Shown here: positions 10,443 through 21,218 of the stretch, piece after piece
Numbering within the stretch: position 1 is the first letter of the stretch
Layout of the letters: the number at the start of each line of letters is the position of its first letter
Origin: Bartonella tribocorum CIP 105476
GTDB taxonomy: Bacteria; Pseudomonadota; Alphaproteobacteria; Rhizobiales; Rhizobiaceae
Length of the DNA: 64,000 nt
Reading direction: 5' to 3'
NCBI RefSeq assembly: GCF_000196435.1
Contig: NC_010161.1
Coordinates: 992,001-1,056,000 of the forward strand
Notes under the pieces: generated by a model
Told to the model about the DNA's origin: nothing
Databases searched by the model: none
The model's input: only the letters and a program-made list of their open reading frames with translations
Made by a program: the position numbers and the translations under genes

Positions 10443-11822
10443 ATGATAAAAGAATGGGCGCCTAACTCTTGGAGAGAAAGGCCAATTAAACAAGTTCCGA
10501 CTTATCCGGATAAGTCTATGTTAGAAGATGTAGAACGAAAGCTGAGAAGCTATCCTCCTTTGGTTTTTGCCGGTGAAGCACGTGATTTAAAAAATGAATT
10601 AGCAGCTGTTGCGAAAGGCAAGGCTTTTTTATTGCAAGGTGGTGATTGTGCTGAAAGCTTTGCAGAACATGAAGCTGATAATATCCGTGATTTTTTTCGT
10701 GTATTTTTGCAAATGGCGATTGTTTTAACCTTTGGTAGTTCTAAACCCGTTGTTAAAATTGGCCGTATTGCTGGTCAATTTGCAAAGCCCCGTTCTTCTG
10801 ATATCGAAAGAAAAGAAGGAATTGAATTTCCTGTTTATCGGGGAGATATTATTAATGGCATTGAATTTGGAGCCGATTCTCGTATTCCAGATCCGCAACG
10901 GATGTCTATGGCGTATCGCCAATCTGCGGCAACACTTAATTTATTGCGTGCGTTTTCACAAGGTGGCTATGCTAATTTAGAAAATGTTCACACATGGATG
11001 TTGAGTTTCGTTTCTAACAGTCCGCAGGGGGAACGTTATGAATTATTGGCAGAGCGTATTTCTGAAGCAATTGATTTTATGCGTTCCATAGGAATTACAT
11101 CCAAAACGCATTCTTCGTTGCGTGAAACATCTTTTTATACCAGTCATGAAGCGCTTTTGCTTGGTTATGAAGAGGCGTTGACGCGGATTGATTCAACTTC
11201 AGGAAATTGGTACGCAACATCTGGTCATATGTTATGGATTGGTGACCGTACACGTCAGATTGACCACGCTCACGTTGAATATTGTCGCGGCATTAAAAAT
11301 CCTATAGGATTAAAGTGTGGTCCTTCTATTGAGCCTGACGAGCTTTTAAAATTAATTGATATTTTAAATCCTGAAAACGAACCGGGGCGTCTTACTCTTA
11401 TTACGCGCTTTGGTTATGATAAGGTTGAAAGTTATCTGCCTAAACTTATCCGTGCCGTTGAACGCGAGAAGCGTGAGGTTATATGGTCATGCGATCCAAT
11501 GCATGGCAATACCATTACTGCTAATGGTTATAAGACGCGTCCCTTTGATTATGTTTTAAAAGAAGTAGAGAATTTTTTTGCAGTGCATCATGGAGAGGGA
11601 ACCTATCCAGGAGGCATTCATATTGAGATGACAGGTCGTGATGTCACTGAATGTACGGGAGGAGCGCATGCTATTTCTGTAGATGATTTATCTGATCGTT
11701 ATCATACGCAATGTGATCCACGATTAAATGCAGATCAAGCGTTAGAATTAGCTTTTCTTGTTGCTGAACTTCTTAAAAAAAAACGTGTGACTGATCCATT
11801 AGCGCTTGCTGTTGGTGGGTAG
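10443..11822 (+). CDS. Class II 3-deoxy-7-phosphoheptulonate (DAHP) synthase
   Basis: A 459-aa plant-type (class II) DAHP synthase, the first step of the shikimate pathway, joining phosphoenolpyruvate and erythrose 4-phosphate. Family blocks include [14 protein letters not shown] at the start, [11 protein letters not shown] with the metal/substrate-binding cysteine, [49 protein letters not shown] and [14 protein letters not shown]. Length is normal for class II. The ATG follows GAGAGAGTATA. Confidence 0.95.
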   Translation: MIKEWAPNSWRERPIKQVPTYPDKSMLEDVERKLRSYPPLVFAGEARDLKNELAAVAKGKAFLLQGGDCAESFAEHEADNIRDFFRVFLQMAIVLTFGSSKPVVKIGRIAGQFAKPRSSDIERKEGIEFPVYRGDIINGIEFGADSRIPDPQRMSMAYRQSAATLNLLRAFSQGGYANLENVHTWMLSFVSNSPQGERYELLAERISEAIDFMRSIGITSKTHSSLRETSFYTSHEALLLGYEEALTRIDSTSGNWYATSGHMLWIGDRTRQIDHAHVEYCRGIKNPIGLKCGPSIEPDELLKLIDILNPENEPGRLTLITRFGYDKVESYLPKLIRAVEREKREVIWSCDPMHGNTITANGYKTRPFDYVLKEVENFFAVHHGEGTYPGGIHIEMTGRDVTECTGGAHAISVDDLSDRYHTQCDPRLNADQALELAFLVAELLKKKRVTDPLALAVGG

Positions 11823-11949
11823 GCAAAAATTTGTCTGACATTTTTTATTTTAGATCATTATGGTAGAAGAGAACTTTTAAAAAAGTGATATTTTTGATGA
11901 TAAAAGATAAAGTTGTGGTTGCCAAACTGATGAAGTGATACAAAGGCTT

Positions 11950-13611
11950 ATGAAAAATAACTTTCGGGTCGCAGTTGCCCAATTAAATCCTATTGTCGGT
12001 GATATTGGGGGAAATTTTTCTCTAGCCGTTATGGCGCATCAAAAGGCTAAAGAAGAGGGGGCAGACCTTGTTTTATTCACAGAGCTTTTTATAAGCGCTT
12101 ATCCACCAGAAGACCTTGTTCTAAAACCTGCTTTTACAAAAGCATGTGAAGAGTCTGTTGAAAAATTAGCAAAAATAACCGTAGGCGGACCAGGAATTAT
12201 CATTGGTCTTCCATTAAGACGTAATGGCAATATTTACAACGGTCTCATGCTTCTTGATGAAGGGCGCGTCATTACCGAAAGCTTGAAGTTTGATTTACCT
12301 AATTATGCTGAGTTTGATGAAAAGCGTCTATTTTCTCCTGGACCACGTCCTGAGCCGATTGATTATCATGGAATAAAATTGGGAATAGTGATTTGTGAAG
12401 ATATTTGGAATGATTCCTCTTTGTGTGCAGAACTTTGCAATAAAGGGGCTGAGATGATTCTTGTTCTCAATGGATCTCCCTATTATCGTAATAAAACCTT
12501 AAAACGTATAGAAGTTGTTCGTGCGCATGCACTTCAATTTGGAGTGCCGATTATATATGCTAATCAAGTTGGTGGTCAGGATGAGCTGGTTTTTGATGGA
12601 GGCTCTTTTGCCTTGAATGGACAAGGCAAAATGGTATTTCAAATGAAACATTTTGAAAGTCATATTTCTGTAAGTCATTGGCAACGAAAAACGACAGGGT
12701 GGCACTATGTTTCAGGTCCTAATGAAAATCTCTTAACGGATTTAGCGGCCGATTATCAAGCTTGTGTTTTGGGCTTGAAAGATTACGTTAATAAAAACGG
12801 CTTTAAGGATGTTATTCTTGGTCTTTCCGGAGGAATTGATTCAGCACTTTGCGCGGCAATGGCGGTGGATGCTCTTGGTGCTGAGAGGGTCCGCACCATT
12901 ATGATGCCCTATCATTATACTTCACAAGAATCATTGAAAGATGCCAAAGAATGTGCCGATCTTTTGGGATGTCGCTATGAAATTATACCGATTGCACAAC
13001 CAGTTGAAGCATTCTTGAATACGATGGCACCTGTTTTTTTGGGGTTGTCTTCTGATGTGACAGAAGAAAATCTTCAAAGTCGTATACGTGGTACACTTTT
13101 AATGGCGCTTTCAAATAAATTCGGTTCAATGGTGGTAACGACAGGCAATAAATCAGAAATGGCTGTGGGATATGCAACACTGTATGGTGATATGAATGGT
13201 GGATTTAATCCTCTTAAAGATATTTATAAAATGCAGGTTTATGCCTTAGCTGACTGGCGCAATAAAAATTATTTGCACCATTTAAAGGGTCCAGAAGGAA
13301 TTGTTATTCCATCCAATATTATAAAAAAAGCGCCTTCTGCAGAGCTACGGGAAAATCAAAAAGATGAAGATTCTCTACCGCCTTATCCCATTTTAGATGA
13401 TATCTTACAATCTCTTGTGGAAAATGACATGAGTATTGGTGATATTGTTCAACGTGGGTATTTGCGGGAAACTGTTGAGAAAATTGAACATCTTCTTTAT
13501 GCAGCTGAATATAAAAGGCGCCAGTCTGCACCCGGTGTAAAAATCAGTTACAAGAATTTCGGACGCGATCGTCGTTATCCCATAGTCAATCATTTTCGTG
13601 ATAAAAGTTGA
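11950..13611 (+). CDS. nadE: Glutamine-dependent NAD(+) synthetase
   Basis: Two-domain enzyme of 553 aa that amidates nicotinic acid adenine dinucleotide with ammonia from glutamine. The N-terminal nitrilase-type glutaminase shows the triad Glu45 (FTELF), Lys113 (SLKFDLPNY) and Cys149 (ICEDIW). The C-terminal synthetase shows the ATP-binding loop SGGIDSAL near residue 295 and the [11 protein letters not shown] block. An in-frame GTG at 11935 would add five residues but has no ribosome binding site; ATG 11950 has AAAGG close upstream. Its end lies next to the following gltX. Confidence 0.95.
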   Translation: MKNNFRVAVAQLNPIVGDIGGNFSLAVMAHQKAKEEGADLVLFTELFISAYPPEDLVLKPAFTKACEESVEKLAKITVGGPGIIIGLPLRRNGNIYNGLMLLDEGRVITESLKFDLPNYAEFDEKRLFSPGPRPEPIDYHGIKLGIVICEDIWNDSSLCAELCNKGAEMILVLNGSPYYRNKTLKRIEVVRAHALQFGVPIIYANQVGGQDELVFDGGSFALNGQGKMVFQMKHFESHISVSHWQRKTTGWHYVSGPNENLLTDLAADYQACVLGLKDYVNKNGFKDVILGLSGGIDSALCAAMAVDALGAERVRTIMMPYHYTSQESLKDAKECADLLGCRYEIIPIAQPVEAFLNTMAPVFLGLSSDVTEENLQSRIRGTLLMALSNKFGSMVVTTGNKSEMAVGYATLYGDMNGGFNPLKDIYKMQVYALADWRNKNYLHHLKGPEGIVIPSNIIKKAPSAELRENQKDEDSLPPYPILDDILQSLVENDMSIGDIVQRGYLRETVEKIEHLLYAAEYKRRQSAPGVKISYKNFGRDRRYPIVNHFRDKS

Positions 13612-13621
13612 GTATTATTTT

Positions 13622-14995
13622 ATGGTTAAAGTTCGTTTTGCTCCCTCTCCAACAGGTTATATTCATATTGGCAATATCCGTAGTGCGCTTTTCAATTGGC
13701 TTTATGCACAAGCGCATAAAGGAGAATTTATTTTGCGCTATGATGATACAGATGTTGAGCGTTCTAAACAGGAATATATCGATGCTATTGCTGTTGATCT
13801 TGAATGGCTTGGTATTCAACCAGATGCAATTTATTACCAATCGAAGCGATTTAATCGATATGATGAAGTGGCAGAAATTCTCAAACAACGTGGTCTGCTT
13901 TATCCCTGTTATGAGACAGCGGAAGAATTAGAGCGGCGTCGGAAAATCCAGCTTTCACGCAAACTACCTCCCATTTATGACCGTGCAGCATTGAAATTGA
14001 CAGCAGAAGAGAAAAAAAACTGTGAATCACAAGGTCGTAAACCCCATTGGCGTTTTCTTCTTCCTAATTTTGAAAATGATCCTTTGCAAACAAAGAGAAC
14101 AGAAGTTTGCTGGAATGATGCCGTAAAGGGAAAGCAGACAATTGATTTGGCTTCTCTTTCAGATCCTGTGCTTATTCGTGAAGATGAAACCTATCTTTAT
14201 ACATTACCATCTGTTGTGGATGATGTCGATATGGCCATTACACATATTATTCGTGGTGATGATCATATTACAAATACAGGTGTTCAGATTGCTCTTTTTA
14301 AAGCTCTTGATGCAGAATTACCTGTTTTTGGTCATACCAATTTATTGGCAACAGTTTTAGGAAAAGGATTTTCAAAACGTAATAATGATCTTTCTATTCG
14401 TTCTCTAAGGGAAGAGGGATTTGAATCGATCGCTGTTCAGTGTCTTGCTGTTTTGATTGGAACATCACAAAATGTACATCCCTATCCCCATCAAGCAGCG
14501 CTTTTAGAACATTTCAATTTACAAGATACATCCAAATCGGTTGCAAAATTTGATATTGCAGATCTTTGTACTTTGAATAGTCATCTTGTTCATGAACTAA
14601 ATTATGAGGACGTTAAAACACGTCTTAAAAATCTTTCTATTGAAGGAGAAAAAGCAGAGTATTTCTGGAATGCGATAAGAAGCAATATTGATAAAGTCAA
14701 TGAGGCTGTTTTGTGGTGGAAAATCATTCATGATGAACAGAATTTTGATGCAGTGGCACAAGAGGATCGCGCATTCGTGCAGCAGTCACTCAATTTCTTA
14801 CCTGAAGGTGTTTTGAAGGATGAAAGTTGGCAAGTTTGGACGACAGCATTAAAAGAAAAAACAGGTCGGAAAGGAAAGTCTTTATTTATGCCATTGCGTC
14901 AAGCACTTACGGGCATGGATCATGGACCTGAAATGGGAAAGCTTTTGCAGCTTTTAGGGCGCGAAAAGGTAATAGAAAGACTCTCTAGGAAATAA
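13622..14995 (+). CDS. gltX: Glutamyl-tRNA synthetase (second copy)
   Basis: A second GluRS of 457 aa. The HIGH motif appears as HIGN (residues 15-18) and the KMSKS loop as GFSKR (about 249-253), unlike KLSKR in the first copy. [11 protein letters not shown] and the C-terminal anticodon half are recognisable. I start at ATG 13622 because homology begins at [12 protein letters not shown]; a GTG at 13598 inside nadE would add eight residues with no family match. In alphaproteobacteria one GluRS may be relaxed and feed the amidotransferase route to Gln-tRNA(Gln). Which copy does that here is not visible. Confidence 0.93.
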   Translation: MVKVRFAPSPTGYIHIGNIRSALFNWLYAQAHKGEFILRYDDTDVERSKQEYIDAIAVDLEWLGIQPDAIYYQSKRFNRYDEVAEILKQRGLLYPCYETAEELERRRKIQLSRKLPPIYDRAALKLTAEEKKNCESQGRKPHWRFLLPNFENDPLQTKRTEVCWNDAVKGKQTIDLASLSDPVLIREDETYLYTLPSVVDDVDMAITHIIRGDDHITNTGVQIALFKALDAELPVFGHTNLLATVLGKGFSKRNNDLSIRSLREEGFESIAVQCLAVLIGTSQNVHPYPHQAALLEHFNLQDTSKSVAKFDIADLCTLNSHLVHELNYEDVKTRLKNLSIEGEKAEYFWNAIRSNIDKVNEAVLWWKIIHDEQNFDAVAQEDRAFVQQSLNFLPEGVLKDESWQVWTTALKEKTGRKGKSLFMPLRQALTGMDHGPEMGKLLQLLGREKVIERLSRK

Positions 14996-15055
14996 GAGAA
15001 ACTTTTTAAAAGCATTTTTTATTTATTGTACGCTTACAGAGATTGAAACGCGGGT

Positions 15056-16459
15056 CTATCTACGTGTTTTTATGAGCATGAATGCAGGAATATCATCACC
15101 AAATCCAAGGGGCGCATAATTCCTATTTTTTCGAAGGCGCTGTTGCTCGGATGGTTTTTCTTTACCCTTCACGTTTTTGATATAATCTATTTTATTCTCT
15201 TTTACAGTTTTTTTAGGGTGAGCAATAGGCTCTTTGGGAGCCTTTTTCTTTGATGATTGTGAAGATTTCTTTTTTACAACACTATCTTCTGTTTGATCAT
15301 CGGTGCTTAAAGTCGAGAGATCCCCATTGAGCCATTCAATTTTTTCATGACTCATTTCCTCAATGGCATTGATATATTTTTGATCAGCTTTTGTGACGAT
15401 GGTAAAAGCTTTTCCAAGACGATTTGCACGCCCTGTACGACCAATTCGATGGATGTAGTCTTCAGCATGTGTAGGAACATCATAATTAAACACATGACTT
15501 ACCGCTGGGATATCGAGTCCACGGGCAGCAACATCAGAAGCAACTAGAAGTGTCAGTTTATTATTTTTAAAATCAGCTAGGGTATTCATGCGTGAATATT
15601 GATCCATATCTCCATGAAGTGCTCCTACATTAAAGTTATGTTTGATGAGCGATCTAAAAAGTTCAGAGATATCTCTCTTTCGATTACAGAAAATAATAGC
15701 ATTTTGAAGTTTAGAACCTTCATTTTGGATAAGCTCTCGTAAAACCGCTCTTTTATCCCATGATTTATTTCCAGATTTGACGAGCCGTTGTGTAACTGTG
15801 GTTGCTGTTGAGGATGCTTTTGTAACTTCAACAGATACAGGAGAATGTAAAAATTGTTTTGTTAGCTTTGTAATTTCTGGCGCCATTGTTGCAGAAAAGA
15901 ACAAAGTTTGACGTGTGAAAGGGGTTAGTTTACAGATCCGTTCAATATCAGGAATAAAGCCCATATCCAACATGCGATCAGCTTCATCAATAACAAGGAT
16001 TTCAACGCCCATCAGGAGTAATTTACCGCGCTCGAAATGATCGAGAAGACGCCCTGGTGTTGCTATAAGAACATCAGCGCCTCGTTCAAGTTTACGATCT
16101 TGATGTTCAAAAGAAACCCCACCAATTAAAAGAGCAACATTTAAACGATGATTTATTCCATATTTATCAAAATTTTCTTCAACTTGAGCTGCAATTTCTC
16201 GCGTTGGTTCTAAAATGAGCGTACGAGGCATTCGTGCTCTTGCGCGACCTTTTTCAAGGAGAGTGAGCATAGGCAATACGAAAGAGGCGGTCTTTCCCGT
16301 TCCTGTTTGAGCGATTCCTAGGACATCTTTTCTTTGAAGGACATGAGGAATTGTTTCACTTTGAATAGGTGTTGGAACTGTATATCCTGCTGACTTTACT
16401 GCATTAATAACCTTTTCGGAAAGACCTAAATCATCAAAACTATTCAAAGATGGTATCAT
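15056..16459 (-). CDS. DEAD-box ATP-dependent RNA helicase, RhlE-like
   Basis: A 467-aa superfamily 2 RNA helicase. The Q motif (PTPIQSE), Walker A AQTGTGKT (50-57), PTREIAAQ, DEAD with the following RMLD, SAT, and the C-terminal ARGLDIP and HRIGRTGR motifs are all intact. A lysine-rich tail of about 90 residues follows, as in RhlE-type proteins that act on ribosomal or messenger RNA. ATG 16459 is used; a TTG three codons upstream is less likely. It converges with gltX on the left. Confidence 0.93.
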   Translation of the reverse strand: MIPSLNSFDDLGLSEKVINAVKSAGYTVPTPIQSETIPHVLQRKDVLGIAQTGTGKTASFVLPMLTLLEKGRARARMPRTLILEPTREIAAQVEENFDKYGINHRLNVALLIGGVSFEHQDRKLERGADVLIATPGRLLDHFERGKLLLMGVEILVIDEADRMLDMGFIPDIERICKLTPFTRQTLFFSATMAPEITKLTKQFLHSPVSVEVTKASSTATTVTQRLVKSGNKSWDKRAVLRELIQNEGSKLQNAIIFCNRKRDISELFRSLIKHNFNVGALHGDMDQYSRMNTLADFKNNKLTLLVASDVAARGLDIPAVSHVFNYDVPTHAEDYIHRIGRTGRANRLGKAFTIVTKADQKYINAIEEMSHEKIEWLNGDLSTLSTDDQTEDSVVKKKSSQSSKKKAPKEPIAHPKKTVKENKIDYIKNVKGKEKPSEQQRLRKNRNYAPLGFGDDIPAFMLIKTRR

Positions 16460-16602
16460 TTTTATCAATTGCTCTGTGCTTTTAGCTTCGCTATCTCAAT
16501 GATAAGTACAACAATATTCTCCACTCTTAAAGAGTGTTAAGACGCTTTTTAAAAAAAGCCAACTATAACAATCATATACATATAAAGCGCATAATACAAT
16601 CA

Positions 16603-17376
16603 TTAATAGCGAAATTGTTCTGATAAAATGCGCTCATCCCATGAATGACTTGCGTCAAAAAGGATTGAAGCTGTTACTTCTGTTGCCATTGAAATAGTCA
16701 CTGAATGAACAGATTTAACTTCAACGTTATCAGCGGCAGCATTAACAGGGCGTTTGTCAGGTTCAAGCATATCAAAACGCACTGTTACTGTATTGGGAAG
16801 CAGTGCACCATGCCAACGTCTCGGGCGAAAAGGGCTAACGGGAGTGAGGGCCATAAGGGGGGCCATAAGGGGAAGAATAGGTCCTTGTGCTGATAAATTA
16901 TAGGCAGTTGATCCTGCTGGTGTCGCAACAAGGATACCATCACAACTTAATTGTTCCATGCGTACGTTATTATCAATGGTGATGCGAATTTTTGCTGCTT
17001 GATAAGATTGCCGAAAGAGGGATACTTCATTAATTGCAAGCGCCTCGATAGATTCTTGACATTCAGCTTTTGCAATCATGCGCAAGGGATGAATTTCTTT
17101 TTTATGGGCGACAGCAATACGATTGGGCAACTTTTTTTCATGAAATTCATTCATAAGAAATCCTACAGAACCTTGATTCATACCATAAATAGGCTTTCCA
17201 GTGTTCATAACGTCTCGTACGGTTTGTAACATTGTTCCATCACCACCGATTGCAACAACAATATCAGTTTCTTCCAGAGAAGAATGACCATAAACGGAAA
17301 TTAATTTATGAGTAGCTTTGATAGCTTCCTCAGTTTCTGCGGAGATAAAATGAAAGCGACTTGGTAATGTAGTCAT
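16603..17376 (-). CDS. nadK: NAD kinase
   Basis: ATP-dependent NAD kinase of 257 aa producing NADP. The GGDGT motif is at 44-48 (VAIGGDGTMLQ), followed by GMNQGSVGFLMNEF, the NEVSLFR block and the SCDGILVATPAGSTAYN substrate loop. Length matches short alphaproteobacterial members. An AGGAT ribosome binding site lies about 10 nt before the ATG. Confidence 0.95.
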   Translation of the reverse strand: MTTLPSRFHFISAETEEAIKATHKLISVYGHSSLEETDIVVAIGGDGTMLQTVRDVMNTGKPIYGMNQGSVGFLMNEFHEKKLPNRIAVAHKKEIHPLRMIAKAECQESIEALAINEVSLFRQSYQAAKIRITIDNNVRMEQLSCDGILVATPAGSTAYNLSAQGPILPLMAPLMALTPVSPFRPRRWHGALLPNTVTVRFDMLEPDKRPVNAAADNVEVKSVHSVTISMATEVTASILFDASHSWDERILSEQFRY

Positions 17377-17655
17377 TTAAGAATTATCCTGATACTTATA
17401 ACTTATCTTGTAATTTATTTTTTGAGAGTTTTGAAGTTGTAATAAAAACTCTTTTTACAATAAAAAGAGTGTTGAAGACAAAAAGAAAAGTCATTATCAA
17501 GATAAAGTAAAGTATCATTGTAGAAAAGAAAGAAGATTGCGCGTTGTTAGATAATTTACAAATAAGCAATTTTTTTACCAGAATGATAATTTAGCATTGA
17601 AGCTAAGAGTATGATTAGTTAAAAGACCACAACTGATTTTAATAATTAGTTTGAA
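17377..17655. other. Spacer between nadK and tRNA-Arg
   Basis: No gene seen. It contains a 9-bp hairpin at 17449-17471 (ACTCTTTTT / AAAAAGAGT) of unknown role, and should hold promoters for both flanking genes. Confidence 0.4.
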
Positions 17656-17732
<77 letters not shown>

Positions 17733-18155
17733 AACTTTTCAACTTAATATCACCCTAAATAATAATATCATCTAAAAAGAAAAAAATTCCTCTTTTATGA
17801 AAATAGCCGTTTGAATTGTTTATTAAGTTTTACAGCGAATGAGCAAACGATTTTAAGAGAGGTAAAATTTACGGTGGCATTTATAATTTGGGGGTTAGTT
17901 GTTTTGAATATCGAGATAAAAAAGCAAGATTATCTAGATATGTTTTCAACTTAACTATGAACACATATAACATAAAAATATATATTATTATATAACTAAT
18001 CCATTAATCAGTAATATTGACAATAATCACTCAATATGTTCCTCTACTTTCTTAAATAAATGGCTAGATTTTCTTTTATTCTCTGAGATTAGGTTACGAC
18101 TATGATGAGATAGCATGCAGATGGGAAAAAATGATCAGTTAAGGGAATAAGGGAA
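17733..18155. other. Gene-free stretch after tRNA-Arg
   Basis: About 420 bp of AT-rich sequence with no reading frame or hairpin I can support. Its right end must carry the promoter of the MFS gene. Confidence 0.4.
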
Positions 18156-19334
18156 ATGATGGAGAAAAATAATCATCAGGATTTACATTATTTTAAAATA
18201 GCTGTATTCGGTATGGTTATTATGATTTTGGGGATAGGGATTGGGCGATTTTTCTATACATCAATATTTCCAGTTATGTTGGGTGAAGGATTGTTTACCT
18301 TTAATCAACTCTCTTATATAGCGAGCGCTAATTATGGCGGTTATTTAGTTGGGAGTCTGTTTTTTTCATTTTGCAGAGTTGGGAATATATCCCGTGCTCC
18401 CTACGTATTATTTGGTGCAGCCATAGTAACGAGTATACTTATTTTTACAGTGACGTTAACAACAAACTTTTACTTGGTTGTCTTGATCCGCTTTGCTGCT
18501 GGTATTGCAAGTGCAGCAATGATGATTTTTGGTTCTATTACGGTTATGCAGCGTAGTCACAATCTGCGGGTTATTGCTTCGCTCTATGCAGGTGTAGGAG
18601 TTGGTATTCTATTAGGTAATGAGTATGTTATTATCGGTTTGAGTAGATCACTGAATGCGAAAAATATTTGGTTTGGAGCTGGTTTAATATCTATTATCTT
18701 GTTGTTATTATTGTTTATTTTATTCCCGCGTCGTGTTGATACGTCTCAATTTGCTATTAATGAGCCATTAGTACACGAAAATATTGTTTGGTGGGAACTC
18801 GTTCTGCTTTATGGACTCGCTGGATTTGGTTATATTATTGTTGCAACATATCTTCCTTTGATGGCGAAAACGTTTAATTTTCAACTGCTTGCTAGCCACT
18901 TATGGTCGTTTGTTGGAATAGCCATTGTTCCCAGTTGTTTTATTTGGTTATGGGGAGCAAATCGATGGGGAGTATTACGTTGTCTGATGCTCAATTTGCT
19001 TATTCAAGGGGGATGCGTATTACTGACATTATTTAGCCAGTCTCCTGTACTAATAGTTCTCAGTTGCATAGGGTTTGGATTTACCTTTATGGGGACGACT
19101 TCTTTAGTTATGCCGTTAGCTAAGCGTTTGCACACACCGTATGGCATAAATCTGCTGGGGTTAGCTATTTTAACTTATAGTATTGGTCAAATATTAGGAC
19201 CTCTGTTGACGAGTTTTCTACAGTTTGGTTCATACACCATTGCACTTTCCATTATTTGTGGTGCTGTAGCACTTTTTGTAGCTGCTGGAATCTGCCAATA
19301 TTGCCTTTGTAAAAAGACAGTTAGCGTTTCATAA
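18156..19334 (+). CDS. MFS transporter, YbfB/YjiJ type
   Basis: A 392-aa membrane protein with about 12 hydrophobic segments. The first helix carries the YbfB/YjiJ-like signature GIGIGRFFYTSIFPVML, and NYGGYLVGS follows in helix 2. Members are proton-driven major facilitator exporters or importers of unknown substrate. GGGAATAAGGGAA upstream of the ATG is a strong ribosome binding site; an ATG one codon later is equally possible. The gene is intact but next to decayed DNA. Confidence 0.88.
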   Translation: MMEKNNHQDLHYFKIAVFGMVIMILGIGIGRFFYTSIFPVMLGEGLFTFNQLSYIASANYGGYLVGSLFFSFCRVGNISRAPYVLFGAAIVTSILIFTVTLTTNFYLVVLIRFAAGIASAAMMIFGSITVMQRSHNLRVIASLYAGVGVGILLGNEYVIIGLSRSLNAKNIWFGAGLISIILLLLLFILFPRRVDTSQFAINEPLVHENIVWWELVLLYGLAGFGYIIVATYLPLMAKTFNFQLLASHLWSFVGIAIVPSCFIWLWGANRWGVLRCLMLNLLIQGGCVLLTLFSQSPVLIVLSCIGFGFTFMGTTSLVMPLAKRLHTPYGINLLGLAILTYSIGQILGPLLTSFLQFGSYTIALSIICGAVALFVAAGICQYCLCKKTVSVS

Positions 19335-19701
19335 ACACGCAATCTTCACTAAAAATTTTAGGAAATTTATTAAACTCTTTCTTAAGATATTTTATGAAAG
19401 TCGAATTATTCTAATGAGGGGTATTTACAGCGTTCTTCACTCTACCGTTGCTATTTTGAGTGTTGTTCCTCGTGTGATTAGTATTCTCGAAAGTTCAGGC
19501 TTTATTGGCATAATCTATTTTCTGATGACTCTATTCAACTTCTTTCTCATATATCAATAACGCTATTTTTCTGCTAGAAATTTGCATGCTCTCCGGTAGA
19601 TATTAGTTTTAAGATATGCATCTGTTATGTGTTAATGTTTAATCTTTTTGCATTCGTTTATTTGAGCTTTTTATTCAACACTTATAAATTATGGAGACGT
19701 T
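19335..19701. other. Spacer between the MFS gene and a dead tautomerase gene
   Basis: No coding frame is supported on either strand. The right end keeps a GGAG ribosome binding site (about 19693-19696) belonging to the tautomerase pseudogene that follows. Confidence 0.4.
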
Positions 19702-19911
19702 ATACTTTACGTAAATATTAAAATTATTAATGAAGATATTCCCCCTGAACAAAAGCGACAGCTGATTGCTGGAGTAACTCAATTATTGGTTGATGTTTTG
19801 AATACAAATCCGATAACGACTGTTGTAGTAATTAATGAAGTGGAGATGGATAATTAGAGCATTGGCGGTGTTCCAGTTACAAAATTAAGAAAAACTTTAA
19901 ATAGTGAATAA
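19702..19911 (+). pseudogene. 4-oxalocrotonate tautomerase-family pseudogene
   Basis: Conceptual translation gives a 70-residue tautomerase (YVNIKI...LIAGVTQLLVDVL...TTVVVINEVEMDN, then SIGG). Two lesions kill it: the start is ATA, six bases after a GGAG ribosome binding site, and codon 52 is TAG where the family has Trp (DNWGIGG). The residue after the lost start is Leu, so the catalytic Pro1 is also gone. Members act as keto-enol tautomerases. The rest of the frame is well preserved, so inactivation looks recent. Confidence 0.85.
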
Positions 19912-19947
19912 CTCTATTGTATTTTATGATAAATCTGATCAATTCTA

Positions 19948-20325
19948 GTGTATTGGCTATGTGATCAGCTTATTACTGTTTGGATTGTTGATGGTTTTAT
20001 GTCGTCCATCTCACAATTGATGGATTATTGTAAATCTTTACCTCACCGCATAAAGGGGTGGATTGGGTCGATTGATGTAAGAGAGTTTTTGCCAAGTTTT
20101 TTGAGGGGCAAAACGTCCATCCAACCCATAGTACAATTTGCGGGGGCTTCTCCTGTAAATTCATCTGCCAGAGAACCAAGAGACAAAGACCGTTCCCCCA
20201 TTACCCACAATCAAAATGTCACAGTGCATGTTAATGGGGCGCGTGACCCCATGGCCACTGGTCGTGCGGTTGCTCATGCTCTGCAACGGGCACGCACCAA
20301 TGCGCTGCATGGTGGCACAGAATGA
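19948..20325 (+). pseudogene. C-terminal fragment of a phage tail tape-measure protein
   Basis: A frame of about 125 codons with no clear start signal. The last 60 residues (NVTVHVNGARDPMATGRAVAHALQRAR) resemble the C-terminus of P2-like tape-measure proteins. The gene just downstream is gpU, which normally follows the tape measure. The large N-terminal part is absent, so this is a remnant left by deletion. An in-frame ATG at 19999 exists but nothing supports translation. Confidence 0.7.
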
Positions 20326-20352
20326 TAAGGACGACAGAATAAGGGACAAGAC

Positions 20353-20481
20353 AGCGTGCTGGAAAGAACACAATGAGGGGAGGGATGAAGTGCTAGGATG
20401 GCGCAATGGTAGGAGAGATGCAATGATACGTTTCGAAAGAAATGACGTGCTGGAAGGGATACAATCAATGGGAGGTCGTCT
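20353..20481 (+). repeat. Three imperfect copies of a ribosome-binding-site-like unit
   Basis: Units beginning GTGCTGGAAAGAACACAATG, GTGCTAGGATGGCGCAATG and GTGCTGGAAGGGATACAATC, each followed by a GGAG/GGAGG and ATG or ATC-rich stretch. The third leads into the gpU start codon. The unit looks like a triplicated translation start region left between the tape-measure remnant and gpU. Confidence 0.45.
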
Positions 20482-20967
20482 ATGAGAGATCCTTTGCTGA
20501 TGTTAGGTCCACATCTCTTTTATGTGGACTGGCTAAATTTCCAATCGTTTGAGGAAGAGTTTTCTGCCTCCTGGGTTTGCTTAGAGCGTTTTGGAGAGGC
20601 GCCCGGTTTGCAATTTACCGGTTATGGCAATGATCCCAAGACCATTCACGGGGTGTTGTTTCCAGAAGAGTTTGGGGACCGGGTAGCGATAGATGCTATC
20701 ACCAGAACCATTCGTGCAGCCAAGCCCGTTCAGATGATTCGTTGGATGAGTGACAACGGCTATAGTGCCATTCTCCATGGATCTGTAGTGATCACCAGTG
20801 TGACGAAAGACCATGATTACATCAGTCGCTCTGGTCAATCGGGGCGTATTCGCTATGCCATTAGCTTGTTACCGTTTTTCGATGGTGGAAAACCACAAGG
20901 TCAATATCAGGTGGGACAATATCAAGAGGGATATGATCAATATTCCCAAGGAGGAGAAACGCCATGA
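20482..20967 (+). CDS. Phage tail protein, P2 gpU family
   Basis: A 161-aa protein matching P2 gpU tail proteins (MLGPHLFYVDWLNFQSFEEEFSASW, then RFGEAPGLQFTGYG, and GRIRYAISLLPF at the end of the core). In phage P2, gpU is part of the tail tube terminator. The ATG follows GGAGGTCGTCT. It overlaps the next gene by four bases (ATGA). A short Gln/Tyr-rich tail follows the core. The gene is intact but its virion context is not. Confidence 0.85.
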   Translation: MRDPLLMLGPHLFYVDWLNFQSFEEEFSASWVCLERFGEAPGLQFTGYGNDPKTIHGVLFPEEFGDRVAIDAITRTIRAAKPVQMIRWMSDNGYSAILHGSVVITSVTKDHDYISRSGQSGRIRYAISLLPFFDGGKPQGQYQVGQYQEGYDQYSQGGETP

Positions 20968-21218
20968 AGATACCAGAAAAGCATCTCGTGGTAGAGCTAG
21001 AGGATATGAGTCTTGATCTAATCTGCTTTCAACATGCTATGGCTGTGTTAGGGGATCGTTTTCAAGTTGGAGCGATCAAAGGGTATTGTGAGGCTACTTT
21101 GCAAGCCAATCCAGGTATTGCAGGGTATGGTGCTCTGTTGCCGCGGGGCTTAAAGGTCATTCTGCCTGAATTTGTTAGCCAAGAAAAGAACAGCGTGGTG
21201 AGAAGGCTATGGGATTAA
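20964..21218 (+). CDS. Phage tail protein, P2 gpX family
   Basis: An 84-aa protein of the tail protein X (gpX) family, which in P2-like phages is a small LysM-like tail component. The family feature is a C-terminal IAGYGALLPRGLKVILPE block. Translation is coupled to gpU by ATGA, and its end overlaps the gpD start. Confidence 0.8.
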   Translation: MKIPEKHLVVELEDMSLDLICFQHAMAVLGDRFQVGAIKGYCEATLQANPGIAGYGALLPRGLKVILPEFVSQEKNSVVRRLWD

